From positions 15,233,501 to 15,297,500 of the forward strand of contig CM068585.1 of assembly GCA_035048485.1 (NCBI GenBank): 64,000 nucleotides of DNA. The letters run 5' to 3'. Source of the DNA: Pteria penguin. Taxonomy: Eukaryota; Mollusca; Bivalvia; Pterioida; Pteriidae. A program made the position numbers and the translations under genes. Every line of letters begins with the position of its first letter. Position 1 is the stretch's first letter. The notes under the pieces were generated by a model. The model did not search any database. It worked only from the letters and a program-made list of their open reading frames with translations, and was not told the DNA's origin. Below are positions 1 through 14,300 of this stretch, in pieces.

Positions 1-320
1 GTAAAATTTTAATTAACTTCTGAGGTATCAATGTTAATTTTCTTCTCTGCCTTTTTTTTAACAATTCAGCTGTTAGAATGTGCAAATCAAAAATATTATT
101 AGATAATAGAATGGATATGAAGTAAACAATATAATCAACTTTGACCAAGAGATTGCAGTTGAAAAGATTACATAATTAAAGCAGGTTAAATGTAATAGAC
201 AACATGTTACCTACTTTATTAATAGGAGTTCATTAAATAGGTTTATGATCAGAATATATCAATGATGGCAATATTTATAATATTTCGAGTATATGTACAG
301 TCTCATTATTAATCAATATT

Positions 321-1428
321 AAGCAATACTAAGAATGACCAGTACTTTTGTGTAGTCTGGTGCATCTTAGATACAGATAAGCAATACTAAGAATGACCAG
401 TACTTGTGTGTAGTCTGGGGCATCTTAGACACAGATAAGCAATACTAAGAATGACCAGTACTTGTGTGTAGTCTGGGGCATCTTAGATACAGATAAGCAA
501 TACTAAGAATGACCAGTACTTGTGTGTAGTCTGGGGCATCTTAGATACAGATAAGCAATACTAAGAATGACCAGTACTTGTGTGTGGTCTGGGGCATCTT
601 AGATACAGATAAGCAATACTAAGAATGACCAATACTTGTGTGTAGTCTGGTGCATCTTAGATACAGATAAGCAATACTAAGAATGACCAGTACTTGTGTG
701 TAGTCTGGTGCATCTTAGACACAGATAAGCAATACTAAGAATGACCAGTACTTGTGTGTAGTCTGGGGCATCTTAGACACAGATAAGCAATACTAAGAAT
801 GACCAGTACTTGTGTGTAGTCTGGTGCATCTTAGATACAGATAAGCAATACTAAGAATGACCAGTACTTTTGTGTAGTCTGGTGCATCTTAGATACAGAT
901 AAGCAATACTAAGAATGACCAGTACTTGTGTGTAGTCTGGTGCATCTTAGATACAGATAAGCAATACTAAGAATGACCAGTACTTGTGTGTAGTCTGGTG
1001 CATCTTAGATACAGATAAGCAATACTAAGAATGACCAGTACTTTTGTGTAGTCTGGGGCATCTTAGACACAGATAAGCAATACTAAGAATGACCAGTACT
1101 TGTGTGTAGTCTGGTGCATCTTAGACACAGATAAGCAATACTAAGAATGACCAGTACTTGTGTGTAGTCTGGTGCATCTTAGACACAGATAAGCAATACT
1201 AAGAATGACCAGTACTTGTGTGTGGTCTGGTGCATCTTAGACACAGATAAGCAATACTAAGAATGATCAGTACTTGTGTGTAGTCTGGTGCATCTTAGAC
1301 ACAGATAAGCAATACTAAGAATGACCAGTACTTGTGTGTAGTCTGGTGCATCTTAGCTTAGACACAGATAAGCAATACTAAGAATGACCAGTACTTGTGT
1401 GTGGTCTGATGCATCTTAGACACAGATA
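321..1428. repeat. 58-bp tandem satellite, 19 copies
   Basis: Nineteen near-identical direct copies of a 58-bp unit starting 'aagcaatactaagaatgacc'. Variation is limited to a few positions (tggtgc/tggggc, gatac/gacac). Copy 18 carries an extra 5-bp 'cttag' duplication. No spacer diversity, so not a CRISPR array. Confidence 0.97.
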
Positions 1429-2009
1429 AGTGTAGGTAGTGGCAACTTTTTAAACATCAGGTTTATTTTACTTTTTCAAATCTGTGAATAGTAATATATA
1501 AATGTGATAGAATAATAAAACAAAAACAAATTTTTAAGGACTTTCATTATTTATTCATAAGTTTCTATGTTGTAGACTCTGATAATTATTGGGAATCTGA
1601 TCACTTTCCCTCTTGGTTAGGTTTTAGAAATCCTTTAAAGAAAACACAGAGTTTTGCACAATATTATTTAATTACAAATGAGAATAAATTACAACCTATA
1701 TAACATTATGAGGGTGATATGGTAAAATTTCATACTACAATAACAATTCACAATATTTTAAAACATAAGACAAAAGGTTAGCTGGAGAAAAATGCCCATA
1801 TAGTTATACACCTTCAGAAAAACACATGATGCAAATAGATATAAGTTGTCTATATTCAGTGGGAGTGTTCTTGTATATCTTTGTAAGGATTAGTTACTAA
1901 CAAGTATACAAACATATGAATTCTATCATTTAAATAACTATGAAATCTTTGATAAACATTTTGCACTTTGGGTGAAAAATAGAGAGGGTTAAACAAATTA
2001 TGCATTTGC
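1429..2009. other. AT-rich region upstream of proposed exon 1
   Basis: Nothing recognised. No convincing promoter elements and no exon-like open frame with splice sites. Confidence 0.5.
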
Positions 2010-2379
2010 ATGGTGGAGACTATCTTTGCTGTGCAAGTTAATGCAAATGAAATCCAAGCCGGCCTTAGTTACCCTAAATTTATGAAAATAGGAGAAATAT
2101 TGGATTTAGTTTTAGAATATTGTATGTATATAATTGCTGTCAGATTCATAAATACTATCATTAATATACATCCATTATTTGCAGAAAACAAAGTGGTTAC
2201 CATTGAGACAAAGTGTTACTTTCCTGAGAAGAAATCTGAAATTCTAGATGATACAACAGAGACTAATGTTCAAGAGTATACATTCCTGATATTCTCTCTC
2301 TTTACTGACCTGGTAGACAGAATCCTTCTGCGACAGAACATAGTGCCCATCATCTCTCAGAACGTACCTCGGGAAATGG
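2010..2379 (+). CDS. ROCO gene exon 1 (proposed N-terminus)
   Basis: Open from an ATG at 2010, with an in-frame stop just upstream at 1980. It leaves at a GTATAT donor in phase 1, which joins exon 2 in frame. The second half (from about 2185) looks more like real protein than the Ile/Tyr-rich first half. An acceptor-like TTTGCAG ends at 2184, so the coding exon may begin there and the true start may lie upstream of the window. No domain recognised. Confidence 0.5.
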
Positions 2380-5300
2380 GTATATATTCCACACTCTTAT
2401 TTATACACAGTGCTGATAAGGAGTACTATAATGTGCATTTTGTTAGATGCTTTAAATAAGTTAATGAAAAGAGGAAAAAATGATGCATATTATATTGAAG
2501 AGGATTGCAAATAAAAAGAAAAAACAAATGAATTAGGCTAAATTAGAAATATCACAAATATGATACTGAATGGGTTAGACATATCTATTTGGATTTTCTA
2601 CTGGTATTAGATAATTGATTATCCTTTGATTACATTTTAGTAATCACATTTTATTGAAATTGTAAATTATATACATATTGTCAATTGCACTTGTCTAACA
2701 TGGTTTATTCCGTGATGTTTTTTTTTTTCAGTGAATGTATCCTTCGGATGCAAACATATTTGGATGAAGTATTCAGAAGCAAGCCCATCACAAACTGTAT
2801 GCACCTTATGCAACAAGTGCTGTACAAAGGGAGATAAATGCAAGCATAATGGTCTGATTGGGTCTTACTTGAGAATGTGTCCCTGTAAAGGGGCCACTAC
2901 TGGTTGCAAATATTGTGGAATATGTGTCAACTGCACCGAGAAGTTATGGGTTGGTATAAAAAACACTCAGAATTTTCATGGCAAAATAAAGTATGAATTT
3001 TATGTTTTCTTTACATTCCTTATAACCATTTTTATTTTTTTCAAACTTTGTTTTTCTATTTTGTAGGTGAATATTCTACATAGGAAAAAAAATGTAACAG
3101 CTATTTTTTGTCTCTCAATAAAAATGAAAAAAACAATCTTCAAATGTAGTTGATGAACTTTCAGCAAGTATTTTGATAACAAGGAATTTAATTGACCATG
3201 AAATGGGTACTGGTCATGATGTCTAATACATGTTGTGGACAAGTGAAAAAAAAATTTAATAAAGTATGCAATAAGTGCTTCTTCTTACATATAATTGTAA
3301 ATCATATAATCTGAAATTAGACATAAACTTTGGAGTGTAGAAAATATTTAATATAGTGAATTTCATCAGTTTAACCATACCTGGTTGATTATGGGCTGTT
3401 AATGTACAAATTACGAGTGATCAATTAATTATAGGTTTAGCAAAACATATTACGAGTGAAGGTTCAGCAATACAAATTAAGTATAGATTTAGCAATTCAA
3501 ATTAAAGGTGATAAATTAAGTGTAAGTTTAGAAATACACATTACAAGTGATCAATTAGGTATAGGTTTAGCAATAAGAAATTCTTTACATGTATTTTCAT
3601 AAACAATTATCTCTGCTTAAGCAATAGTTGATTCATTGGCAGTGTAGTATTGGGTAAGTGGTATAATTGTTGCATCACTCTCATCTCAAAATTAGGTCAT
3701 GTGTTATCCCTTATCAGTATTTTTGATATAATGAGCAATTGACACACTGCAATGAACATGCTTACTGATACATTGTATCACCTGATATTTGATACAGTGT
3801 ACATTATGTCAAGTTTGTCGTTGACACTGGCTTACGAAGTTGTTGTGACATCTTGGCTGTTGTGAACATGTATGTTAAAGATAAACAAATACATAAAAAT
3901 AAACATCGGAACATTTAGCAAGCCGATCTTAACTTTACACCCACACAGTACATTTTTTAGCGATTTTCATCTTGTGTGTTATACCTAGGATGTAAGTTTT
4001 TCCATGACGTATACTTCCAACTTTTGGGGTTACACATTATACATAGAAGGGTATAGACTTGAGTGATTATGGTGGACAGAATTACCATTATACTGTATAG
4101 CATTTAAACACAAATAGTGATTATATGAAAACTGTTGTAGAGAAATCTAGATTTGTATGAAATGGCTAATTAACTTTTGAGTTTTGTTGTAGAATTTACG
4201 TTCAGAGTTACGTCCCATGCCAATGACAAGCTTCAATTTCGGTGAAACAACAAATGTGAATATGAGTATGCCACTTGACCCAATTGCTTTCAATGAAGTA
4301 GAATTCATCCATATTGGAGGAACACTTCCGTCCCTGTGTCTGAAAAAGTAAGTAGCTGTACATTATGGAGGTCTAAAAAAGTAGCTTTCTTTGACTTAGA
4401 CTCTTACCAGTCTTGGCATTTATGTAACAACCCAAAGAGTTTGATGACAGATTAGTAGAATTACTAAAGCACTACATCTGATGCACAGGTTAAGACTTCG
4501 GTATTAGGTAGATATTGTCACTACATAAGTAGGGAATCTTGACATTAAAAAAATTAAATAAATATCTTTTGTTTTTGTTAAGATTCAGTAATTGTTTGAA
4601 TTTTATATGACATAACATAATAATTGATTTCTGTAAGAATAATTGTGGAATCTAATCGATAGACAGTTCACAAAATATTTTGTTGGGGGAAAATACAAGG
4701 CAGTTCTGCTTCATTAACAGCTTTCGTAAGTGATGTATGATAATCTGATTAATTTATCTCTTACAAAAATTTTGTATTTGGTGCATATGACGTGAACTAA
4801 GGGAAATGCGTTTATGTTATGTTTCAAAATCATTTTGCAATTGTGCTTCCAAGGAGGGTTTTCAAAATATTAGTTTTTGATTTCCAGAAAACCAAAACTT
4901 TGGATTAAATTGAACTAGTTTTTATACTCCTGGAAAATTCTGAAGGAAGTGTGTAGTTGTTGTGTCCATCCATCTTGCAAACTGTTAATTCAAATTTTTT
5001 CATATTTTACACAAATGTATTTTTGACAGGGATAAAGGTCGCTTAAAGTCAAAGCAAAGCTTGTTGACCATTCATCATGTTTTTATTATCATATGCCACA
5101 CAAATATTCCTTGGGCCAGGGACTTTTGAACAATACTCTCTCAAGACCACAATGATGGAATTCCTGATGACTAGAACTATATAACTTAGTCCTTTGAAGT
5201 CTTATTGTGGGATAACTGTTATTTATATATCAAACGGGGTATTCACATTAGATTATTAGATAGAATTTTGATTTATTACATTATATTCATGAATTTTAAA

Positions 5301-8300
5301 ATGAGTCATAGGAAAATTCATGCATCAGATGCGAATATCTCACAAAACATATTGTACTTTCAGTGCCAGTGAAGGTGTCCTTGTAAATGTGTTTCCTGGA
5401 AATGCCTCTGTTATTAATGAACAGGACAATGCTAAGATCAAAAGTAAACTGGACATACTTTATCAAAGTGCTAAAGGGATGATGAACCGCAGAAATATTA
5501 TCAAAATCAGACTGTCAGATCCAATGGTAAATATGTTGTGTGTAATTCTGTTGTAGTTTTAATAATAAATAGATGTTATGATAGATATATATTGTCTTTG
5601 TGCTGTTGAAGACTTTGTACTGAAGAGACTTGTACTGTTTGTAGGGGACAGTTACCACAGAAGCTGTAACAACAGAAGCCCAGGCTGCGCAAGAGTCACG
5701 TATTGTGTACTACAGTAGCATATGTAGGGAATGTCGTGTGTATCAGGAAGATGGAATCATATGGTAAATGACAGAATCCAAAAGTTTGTTATTTGTATGT
5801 CTGTCATTCTGAGTGGTGTGTAGTGTGACTTGCTGAAATCATTCATACTCATTACACACTTTTCATCCATAGGGCTGTAAGCGATACTTTTTCAGTACTG
5901 TTCTTGAGGCTTTTAATCATTAAAAGTTATTAAATTCTACAGTTTCAATTTAAACCTGGCAAATAAGTCTGATAGGTATATAGTGATGCTCTGTAAATCC
6001 AGATTTCAGTAATCTGGAAAATCCACTGATCCAGACAAGAAGTACATGTATGGGGGCAAATTTCCCCAATGTCATTCTACAGTACTGATCCAGAATTTGC
6101 ATTCAAGATATGGAAGAAAATTTAGTGGATAGGCTTCTGAAGTTTCGTTAAATTGACTGGCTAATTAAGAAACTATTGTCTATTACTCAAGCTCAATTAT
6201 AGGAAATTAACCTTTTTAGCACGCCTTACCCGAAAACTCAAGCGAGCTGTTGTAAAGGGACATTGTCTGACAACCTTCATATTAACTTTTCACATTTTTT
6301 ACGTCTCCTTCTAAAATCAAAGTAATGATCTGTTGAGGCATACAAGGTATGCTTCAGATGCTGCTTGATCTACATTTTCCACATGGGCAGTCTGACATAA
6401 AAGTTTTTAAAAATAACAGTTATAGACATAACAGAAACAACATGTACACTATAACAAAATTTACTTAATGATACATTATGGAATAAGAATGCACCAATTC
6501 AGATTCTGAACATGACCTACATTTCTGCATAAGCTATCACATTTAATTATCTCAATATAAATTCTGTTTCAATAACTGTAACTGTAAAACTGTGCTGCCA
6601 GGAATAATTTCTAATTTGCATGTTATAACACTGGTTTCTTTGTCTATGAAAGTCATGGTCTAGGAAAGTCACTATCTTCTGAAGAAAACTTCAGGGTCCA
6701 TCTGTAGACCTGTTTCTGTTAGATGAATGGGCAGTAGAGAATTGAACAATTAACAGTCTTTGAAGAAGATCTTACTTTTTTTTTGTTTTAGTTTTTGGCC
6801 TTTTTGTCTGTGGCAAAACACTTTAACATTAGTTATAACTTCTGAATCATAAGAGGTATGGCTTTCATATTTCACATGCATATTTCTTGTAACAAGACTT
6901 TTCCATTGGTGCCATAATTTTTTACGTATTGATCTTGACTGTGATCTTTGACTTACATTTCTAAAATTAGCCTTAATTGGACTTTGTTTCTGCCAGGAGC
7001 ATTTATGTTTCACAAACACATCTTGATTTCTCTGTAGACCAATTTGAGTAATTTTTTATTCACTGAATTTTTTACATTGTAGCTATGATTCGTTGTCTAC
7101 TGCGAGACCTGTAGCACAGTTTGTTGGACCAAAGCCTTTTTCAGAAACTTTTTCTAAGTTTAGCTTCAGTAAGTCATGAAAAATCTTTTGATTGATTTAT
7201 CAACTACTACAGTAATTGATTTGTGTTAAACTATCAGGAGTGCAGAAATATACATACGTATGTGTGCATATGTATATATATGACTGTATATATATGCATA
7301 TTTAAAACCATAAAGGAAAAAGAAAATATTACAATAGTGTTTACCATTGAAGAGTATCGGATCATTTAAAGGTCAATGCAGATCACTTTAAATATATAGG
7401 TCAAATATAAAATCACAAAAAATGATAACAACATCAAAAGATAAAATAAATCATGAAACTTCTTAGTCAATTGTTCCCTTCTTAAGGATGCATTCTATAA
7501 ATGTTTTGTAAACAGTGACATTGTCTTTGCTTACAACCTTTTTTTGGAATATATAGGGCTAACCTGAAAATATTTTGTCCAGATGGCTCTCGTTTTCATT
7601 AGCAGTATTCACTATTCAGTATATTGATATTTTCCAGTAAGTTCTTCTACTCTTTGTATGTCTGTTTGCTCAGAAATCTTACCTGACAATAGATATTGAT
7701 AGTTTTGACCATGAGGTACAGATGGGTGCAGTCCTAACATAACATTCACGTTAACGCGAAAAGCAGTCACTAGGACTTCTTTAGCACACATGCTAGGACT
7801 GCTTGACCGGATCCTTCTCTATATAAGTTGTAAGCAAGCGAACGTGGCTGTCAGGCACGTTCACGCGCTTGGCTGCTGCGTGAAGGCGGCAGTCCAGCGC
7901 ATTAATGCAGTCTCAAAATTTAGTTCACGAGGAAATCTGCGTTAACGCAAAGACGTGTGGTCAGCAGTCCTGAGCGCACGAGGAAAGCAAACTTCACGTT
8001 AACGCGACGTTAACATAATGTTATGTTAGAACTGCACCTCACTGTATAAAGATATAGCAAGATTTGGTAAGATACAAAATTTATAACAGATGTACAATGT
8101 AATGCAATGAATATTACAGGGGTAGTCAAGCCTGGATTAGACCATGCTATTACTGGAGGAATTTGTCAGAAAGGTTACCGGGCTAATTGTCAGGCTGGAT
8201 GGGGACGTTTCTCCATTGGGTACCACTCTGATGATGGAGGGTGAGCATCTACCAATCAAAATATACTTAAGAGAAAACAGAAGACATCTGACAAAGCTGT

Positions 8301-11300
8301 ATCACACAAATCACCAAGGACCTGCTTACAGAAAATGATAATAGCATAATATACATGGAATGACATTACAAAAATATTCGATTGTGCTGCAATTACGATA
8401 CCAACTTAGGACGGTCAATTGAAGTAACAAACGTCACTCAATTGGTGTGGTTAAGTGGTTTACAGGCGCCCACCTTCCCACTCACCGTAAAAGCAGCACA
8501 ATCAAAGAAAACACATTTAAAATTTTATAAATAATCCTCCATATAGGGAACAAAGATCAGCAGGTTTCTCAAGGAGAGAGGTCATAAAAATTTTATTACA
8601 TACAAAATCATAGAATAATATGTTGCCATCAAAAATATGTATCATAAAATAGAAATGGGTAAAATTCAGATTTGTTAAAGTCTTTATTTTCATTTCAGAG
8701 TAGTTTGAAACATCATTTATTTTCTAAATAGTAAAAAGCATTTTCTAAGCAAGTTTAAAAGATCAATATGTAGCTTTTCTAAGCAAATGATTAAATAAAA
8801 AAGTCTTACTTTTCCTTTTATAGCATTAATGTCTTTGTTATAGTGTTATAAAATTAATCAAAAGGGACATGATGCCAGAAATCTTAAAACAGATCCTCCT
8901 ATTATTAGCTCACCTCACAAAGTGAGAGGGAGCTTATGCTATCACCCCGTCGTTGGCGCTGGTGTAGGTGTCTGTCCGGGCAATAACTTGAGAACTATTG
9001 TAGCTAGGAAGTTTAGGACAGCTAGGAATTCTAAACTTGCACAAATGATGTATCTATGGATGCTAAGATGGATGCTGGTTTCAGATTAAGGCCATGACCT
9101 ATATTTTCTGCTCCAGTGCACTTGTTAGGAAAATTTGAGTAAAATGTTAAAAAGTTTTATTTTTTCATTTGGACAGCTAGGAATTCCAAACTTGCACAAA
9201 TGATGTATCTATGAATGCAAAGATTGATGCTGGTTTCAGATTTAGGTCATGACCTATATTTTCGGCTTCAGTGCACTTGTTTCATTTGGACAACTAGGAA
9301 GTCCAGACTTGCACAAATTGTATCTATGAATGTAAAGATGGATGCTGGTTTCAGATTTAGGTTATGTTCTATATTTTCAGCTTCAGTGCACTTGTAAGAA
9401 AACTTTTAGCAAAATGTTAAAAAGTTTTATTTTTTTATTTGGACAGCTAGGAAGTCTAATCTTGCACAAATGCCGTATCTTTGTATGTAGAGATCGATTC
9501 AAGTTTCATATCTAGATCATGACCCATATTTTTCACTTCAGTGCACTTGTTGAGAAGAAAGCAACATGTGAAAAAGTGTTATATATTTTTAGCTCACCTG
9601 AGCCAAAGGCTCAAGTGAGCTATTGTGATCAATCACCGTCCGTCGTCCGTCGTCTGTCGTCCGTCGTCCGTCATTAACTTTTCACATTTTCGACTTCTTC
9701 TCCAGAACCACTGAACAGAATTTGATGAAACTTGATAAGCTTGTAGTACTCATGGTCCCCTACAAGTGTTGTTGTTTTTTCGTCCGGATTCATCAACAGG
9801 TAGCGCCACCACAGGCAAAAGTAGGTCAAAGAGGGTACCCTCCTTTGACAAACTTCTTCTTCAGACCGGGGGCATACAGAGACAAACCGAATGCATAGGA
9901 ATGATCTAGAGGGATGTGTGAAGAAGTGTTGTTATTTTTGGTTCCGTTCCGAAATCAAATTTTTGACGTTTTTTTGACGTTTTTTTGTACTTGGTAGTTT
10001 TAATGCAGAAAAGAGGTATTTTTTTCTTTTAGTAAACATTGATGCATTAATTTGGTTTAATTTGATCATTTTGATGGTAAGAAATACTACTGCTGAGAAA
10101 CTTTTTCAATATTTTATGTTTTGGATTTTTTATGAATTTTTTAAGACTTTCAAGAAAAAGGGGGGTGGGATAATTGGTGTAAACATTTCACAGTTTGAAC
10201 TTTTTCTTCGGAACCACTTGCTGGAATTCAATGAAACTTGGCATGCATCAAATACTCAAGGTCCCCGACAAATGTGGTCATCTTTGTCAGGATCCATGAA
10301 CAGGTGGCACCACCACAGACAAAAGTAGGTCACAGAGGGTACCCTCCTTTGACAAACTTCTTATTCAGATCGGGTGCATACAGCGACAAACCGACTGCAT
10401 AGGAATGATTAAGAGGCATATGGGAAGAAGTGTTGATATTTTTGGTTCCATTCCGAAATCAAATTTTTGACGTTTTTTCATTTTTATTTTGGACTTTGTT
10501 ATTTTAATGCATTAAAGAGTTATTATTTTCTTTTAGTAAACATTGATGCATTCATTTGGTTTCATTTAATCATTTCTATGGTAAGGAATGCTGGTGCGAA
10601 GGAATTTTTTCAATATCTCGATTTTTGAATTTTTTATGAATTTTTTAAGACTTCCAAGAAAAGGGGGGGGGGGACATTTTTTCATATCTTCAACTTGATC
10701 TACAGAACAACTTGAAGGATTGTGATAAAACTGGGTAGGATGCAAGTACTCATAGTCCTTTTCAAAGGTTTTGTTTTTTGTGCGGATCATCCAAATTGGT
10801 TAACAGATAATGCCACCATGTCTAAAAGTAGGTCTCACAATGGTACATATACCACTTGGTAATTGAAATATGGAGAGTAGCGGTTCAAATCCAGCTGTGG
10901 TCAAAATTTTTTTTTTTTTTTTACACATCTAAATAAGTTTTTAGATGTTTCTCAACACTCAACATATGAAATTAGGAATTTTACGTTTAAGACTTCCAAA
11001 AAAAAAAGGGGGGGGGGGGTTGGCCATTTTTCACATTTTCAACTTTTTCTACAAAACTGTCTGAAGGATTTTAATAAATCTTGGTAGAAATAAGTCACTT
11101 ATGATCCTCTTCAAATTCTGTTGTTTTCGTCCAGACCTCTTTACAGGTGGCGCCACCATAGTCAAGAGTAGGTCATAAAAGAGTTCCCTCGTTTAACAAT
11201 ATTCTTTTTCATACGGGCTGTATACAGAGACAAACAGAATGCATAGAAATGATCTAGAGGGATGAGTGAAGATGTATTGTCATTTTGGTTCCCTTCCAAA

Positions 11301-14300
11301 ATCTGATTTTAGAATTTTTTTCAACATTTCTTTGGACTTGGTGATTCAATGCAGAAAAAAGTGTCATATTTCCTAGTTAATTGATAATGATGATTTCTTA
11401 TGGACTATTGTGATCATAATTATGGTAAGGATTGTTACTTTGAAAGAATTTTGTCAATATCTCAATTTTTGGATTTTCTATGAATTTTTTAAGACTTCCA
11501 AATGAGGGTGTATAGGAACAATTCAATCACATTTTTCACTTCTGCTGTTATACCACATGAAAGATTTTAATGAAACATGGAATACATGAAGTACTAAAAG
11601 TCCTCTATCAATTTGGTAAATTTCATCCAAATTGGTTAACAGATAATGCCACCATGTCTAAAAAGCAGTTCTCACAATGGTACATATACCACTTGGTAAT
11701 TGAAATATGGAGAGTAGGGGTTCAAATCCAGCTGTGGTCAAAAATATTTTTTTTCATTTCTTTACACATCTAAATAAGTTTTTAGATGTTTCTCAACACT
11801 CAGCATATGAAATTAGGCAATTTTAAGTTAGATCTGGACAATATTTGAAACAATTGTTGTTCATGACCCAGACTTGAAATCAGTCAACAAAAGGCCCCAC
11901 CTAAAGAAAATGACTAACTTGTTGCCCTGAATGACTTCTTGCAGAGACAAAGGAAATGCTTAATATCAAAATCACCTGAATGGATGTGCAAAAAAGTGTT
12001 GTTTTTTATTCTAGCCTGAAATAAAATTTGACATATTTTCAACATCTGTGTTGACTTAGTAACATTAATGCAAAAATAAATGAATTCTTCCTTCATGCAT
12101 GACTGATAATCTAGGTACTCAGGTGAGCGATATAGGCCCACTTGGGCCTCTTGTTTTTTTGGACAGCTACCAAAATTTTTGGTTCTGCTATAGGGATTAT
12201 ATTATGTTTTATTGGCAAATATGCTATGAGGTGAGCTTTGTAATCTTTGATTACTCTATGTTTTTTTTATCTGTACACATATAAAGAGATTGATATGAAA
12301 TTCATTGTATGAAACACTGCTATATTACACATAATTTGCCTAAATCATTCTTAACCAGAAGCCATTCCCGATATTTGTTTACTTGTAGTTGTATCTTACA
12401 TTTCTCAAAGTGATAAGATTTGAAGTAAAGGGATTCATTTGGTTGTTTCTATTTTATGCTCCTGCCAGGCATGACCAGGGGCATTTTAAAGGCTGAATAG
12501 CCGTTATTTTCATGTAATATTTATTTTCTTAATTTCTAGATGATTGAAAAATGTGAAATAGACAGTAAGCACATGCTCTAAGCATCAAAAGCGATCTAAT
12601 TACCACACGATCCATGTTTTATTTTGTGTGTTTATAATTCATATGAATTCGTATGGGATGGCAATTCAAAATTAGCTGTTAAAAGATGTATAACAAGGCG
12701 TAGGCTTTGTAAATAATCAGATATCAAGGTGTAGGCTTTGTAAATGATCAGATATCAAGGCGTAGGCTTTGTAAATGATCAGATATCAAGGCTTAGGCTT
12801 TGTAAATGATCAAATATCAAGGTGTAGGCTTTGTAAATGATCAGATATCAGGTAAATTTCAAGTAAATTTGATATCTTTACATACAAGAACAGCATTTTC
12901 ATACACAAAAGGAATTTTGCAAAAATAACAGCAATTATGCCTTTAAAGGTGTTTGCTTTGTCTGATCTTCTGTCATTCTGTTCTCTCGGTATTCTGTCAC
13001 ACACTTTTGAATGATATCTCAAGTTCCTTGCATCATGCTCAAACCAAATTTGAATATATAGATATTTAGCATAAAAGGAAGATGCCCATTAATTTTGAAT
13101 CAATAGGTCAAAGATCAAGGTCACTGCTGGTAAAAATAGGTTACGCTTAGTGGTTTCTGGCTATTAACTCAAGTTCTTGCATGTATAGCAAAAGAATAAG
13201 ATGTGTCTTATTTTGGGTCAGTAGGTTACAGGTCAAGGTTACTGCTTGCAAAAATAGATTGCAATTATTGGTTTTTAGATAACTCAAATTCCTTATATCC
13301 TATCCAAACCAAATTTGGATACATGGATACTAATCAAAAAGGGTATATTAATTTTGGGGTCAATAAGTCAAAATTCAAGGTCACAGCTGGTAAAAAAAAT
13401 ATTGAACAATTAATTCAGTATTCACAATATTTCGGTCTCCTGACCTTCTTCTAGTGAATTTTATTGGTATTACAATTAACTCAGTATTCATAATATTGTG
13501 AATACTGAGTTAATTGTTCCTTATTTTATGACACTTCCCTTCGGAGGACTATTAAGATGTTTGAAAGAGAACATTGGTTGCCGGATAGCAAATCAAGTAC
13601 CATCCATCCGATACAAACCATGGATGTATTAAATCTTATCAGAACAAGGGGTGGGGTTCAGTACATTAAAATTCAAAGTTACTACTGGTAATATTTTATA
13701 GGAGTTTTGTGCCCATGAAACTTATGATAACATTAGCTAGAAAAGCTTTTTTATGCTCCCTGAAAAGCACACAGTTGTTATTCTGTCTGTCCTTCCATCT
13801 GTCGGTACATCTGTCCCAACTCATATCTCTTAAATTGTTGATTAGAATTTTATCATACATTACACAAATGTTCCTTGGGACAGGAACTTTAGGTCAATGG
13901 CCACTCAGGGTCGTTTCTGCAAGATTATAGTCACTGAGCACTCAGGGTCTCATATCTCTCAAACTATTCATCAGAATATTATCATATTTTACACAAAAAT
14001 TCCCTGGGACAGGGATTTTTCGACAGTGGTCACTCAAGGTCATTTCTGCAAGGTTAAGAGCGCTCAACACATATCCCTAGAATATTGGGAAAGTTAATCA
14101 GAATTTTATTCTATTTCAAAGAAATGCTCCTTTGGACAGGGGTTGATTGGACCAGGGACTTATTCAGGTTGACAGGTGAAGGAAACTTAGAAATTGAACT
14201 TGTAATATAAAAAAGGACTTATATTTCTGTGAATTTTCAACAGACAATGGTCATACTTCTTACAAATCTTAATTATCACTCAGGTTATGGACTTTTCCTC

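Noticed and set aside
321..1428. CRISPR-like direct repeat array
   Set aside because: Units are contiguous with no variable spacers, and the DNA is clearly eukaryotic; it is a satellite.
2010..2184. Short intron inside proposed exon 1 using a GTATGT near 2122
   Set aside because: Joining it to the acceptor at 2184 creates a TAA; either the frame is continuous or the coding exon starts at 2185.
2991..3066. Extension of exon 2 to a GTATGA donor at 2991 or to the stop at 3066
   Set aside because: The phase at 2990 would give an early stop in exon 3, and the residues after 2,949 become Phe/Ile/Lys-rich, typical of translated intron. The phase 0 donor at 2950 fits.
6750..7019. 89-residue minus-strand open frame
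   Set aside because: Lies in a dispersed repeat with 'tgtgacctttgac' modules, rich in Lys/Ser/Gln, with no splice or family support.
9215..12284. Several small open frames (60-90 residues) in the 9-12 kb region
   Set aside because: All fall within dispersed-repeat modules, have poly-K/F composition and recur in other copies; no protein family recognised.
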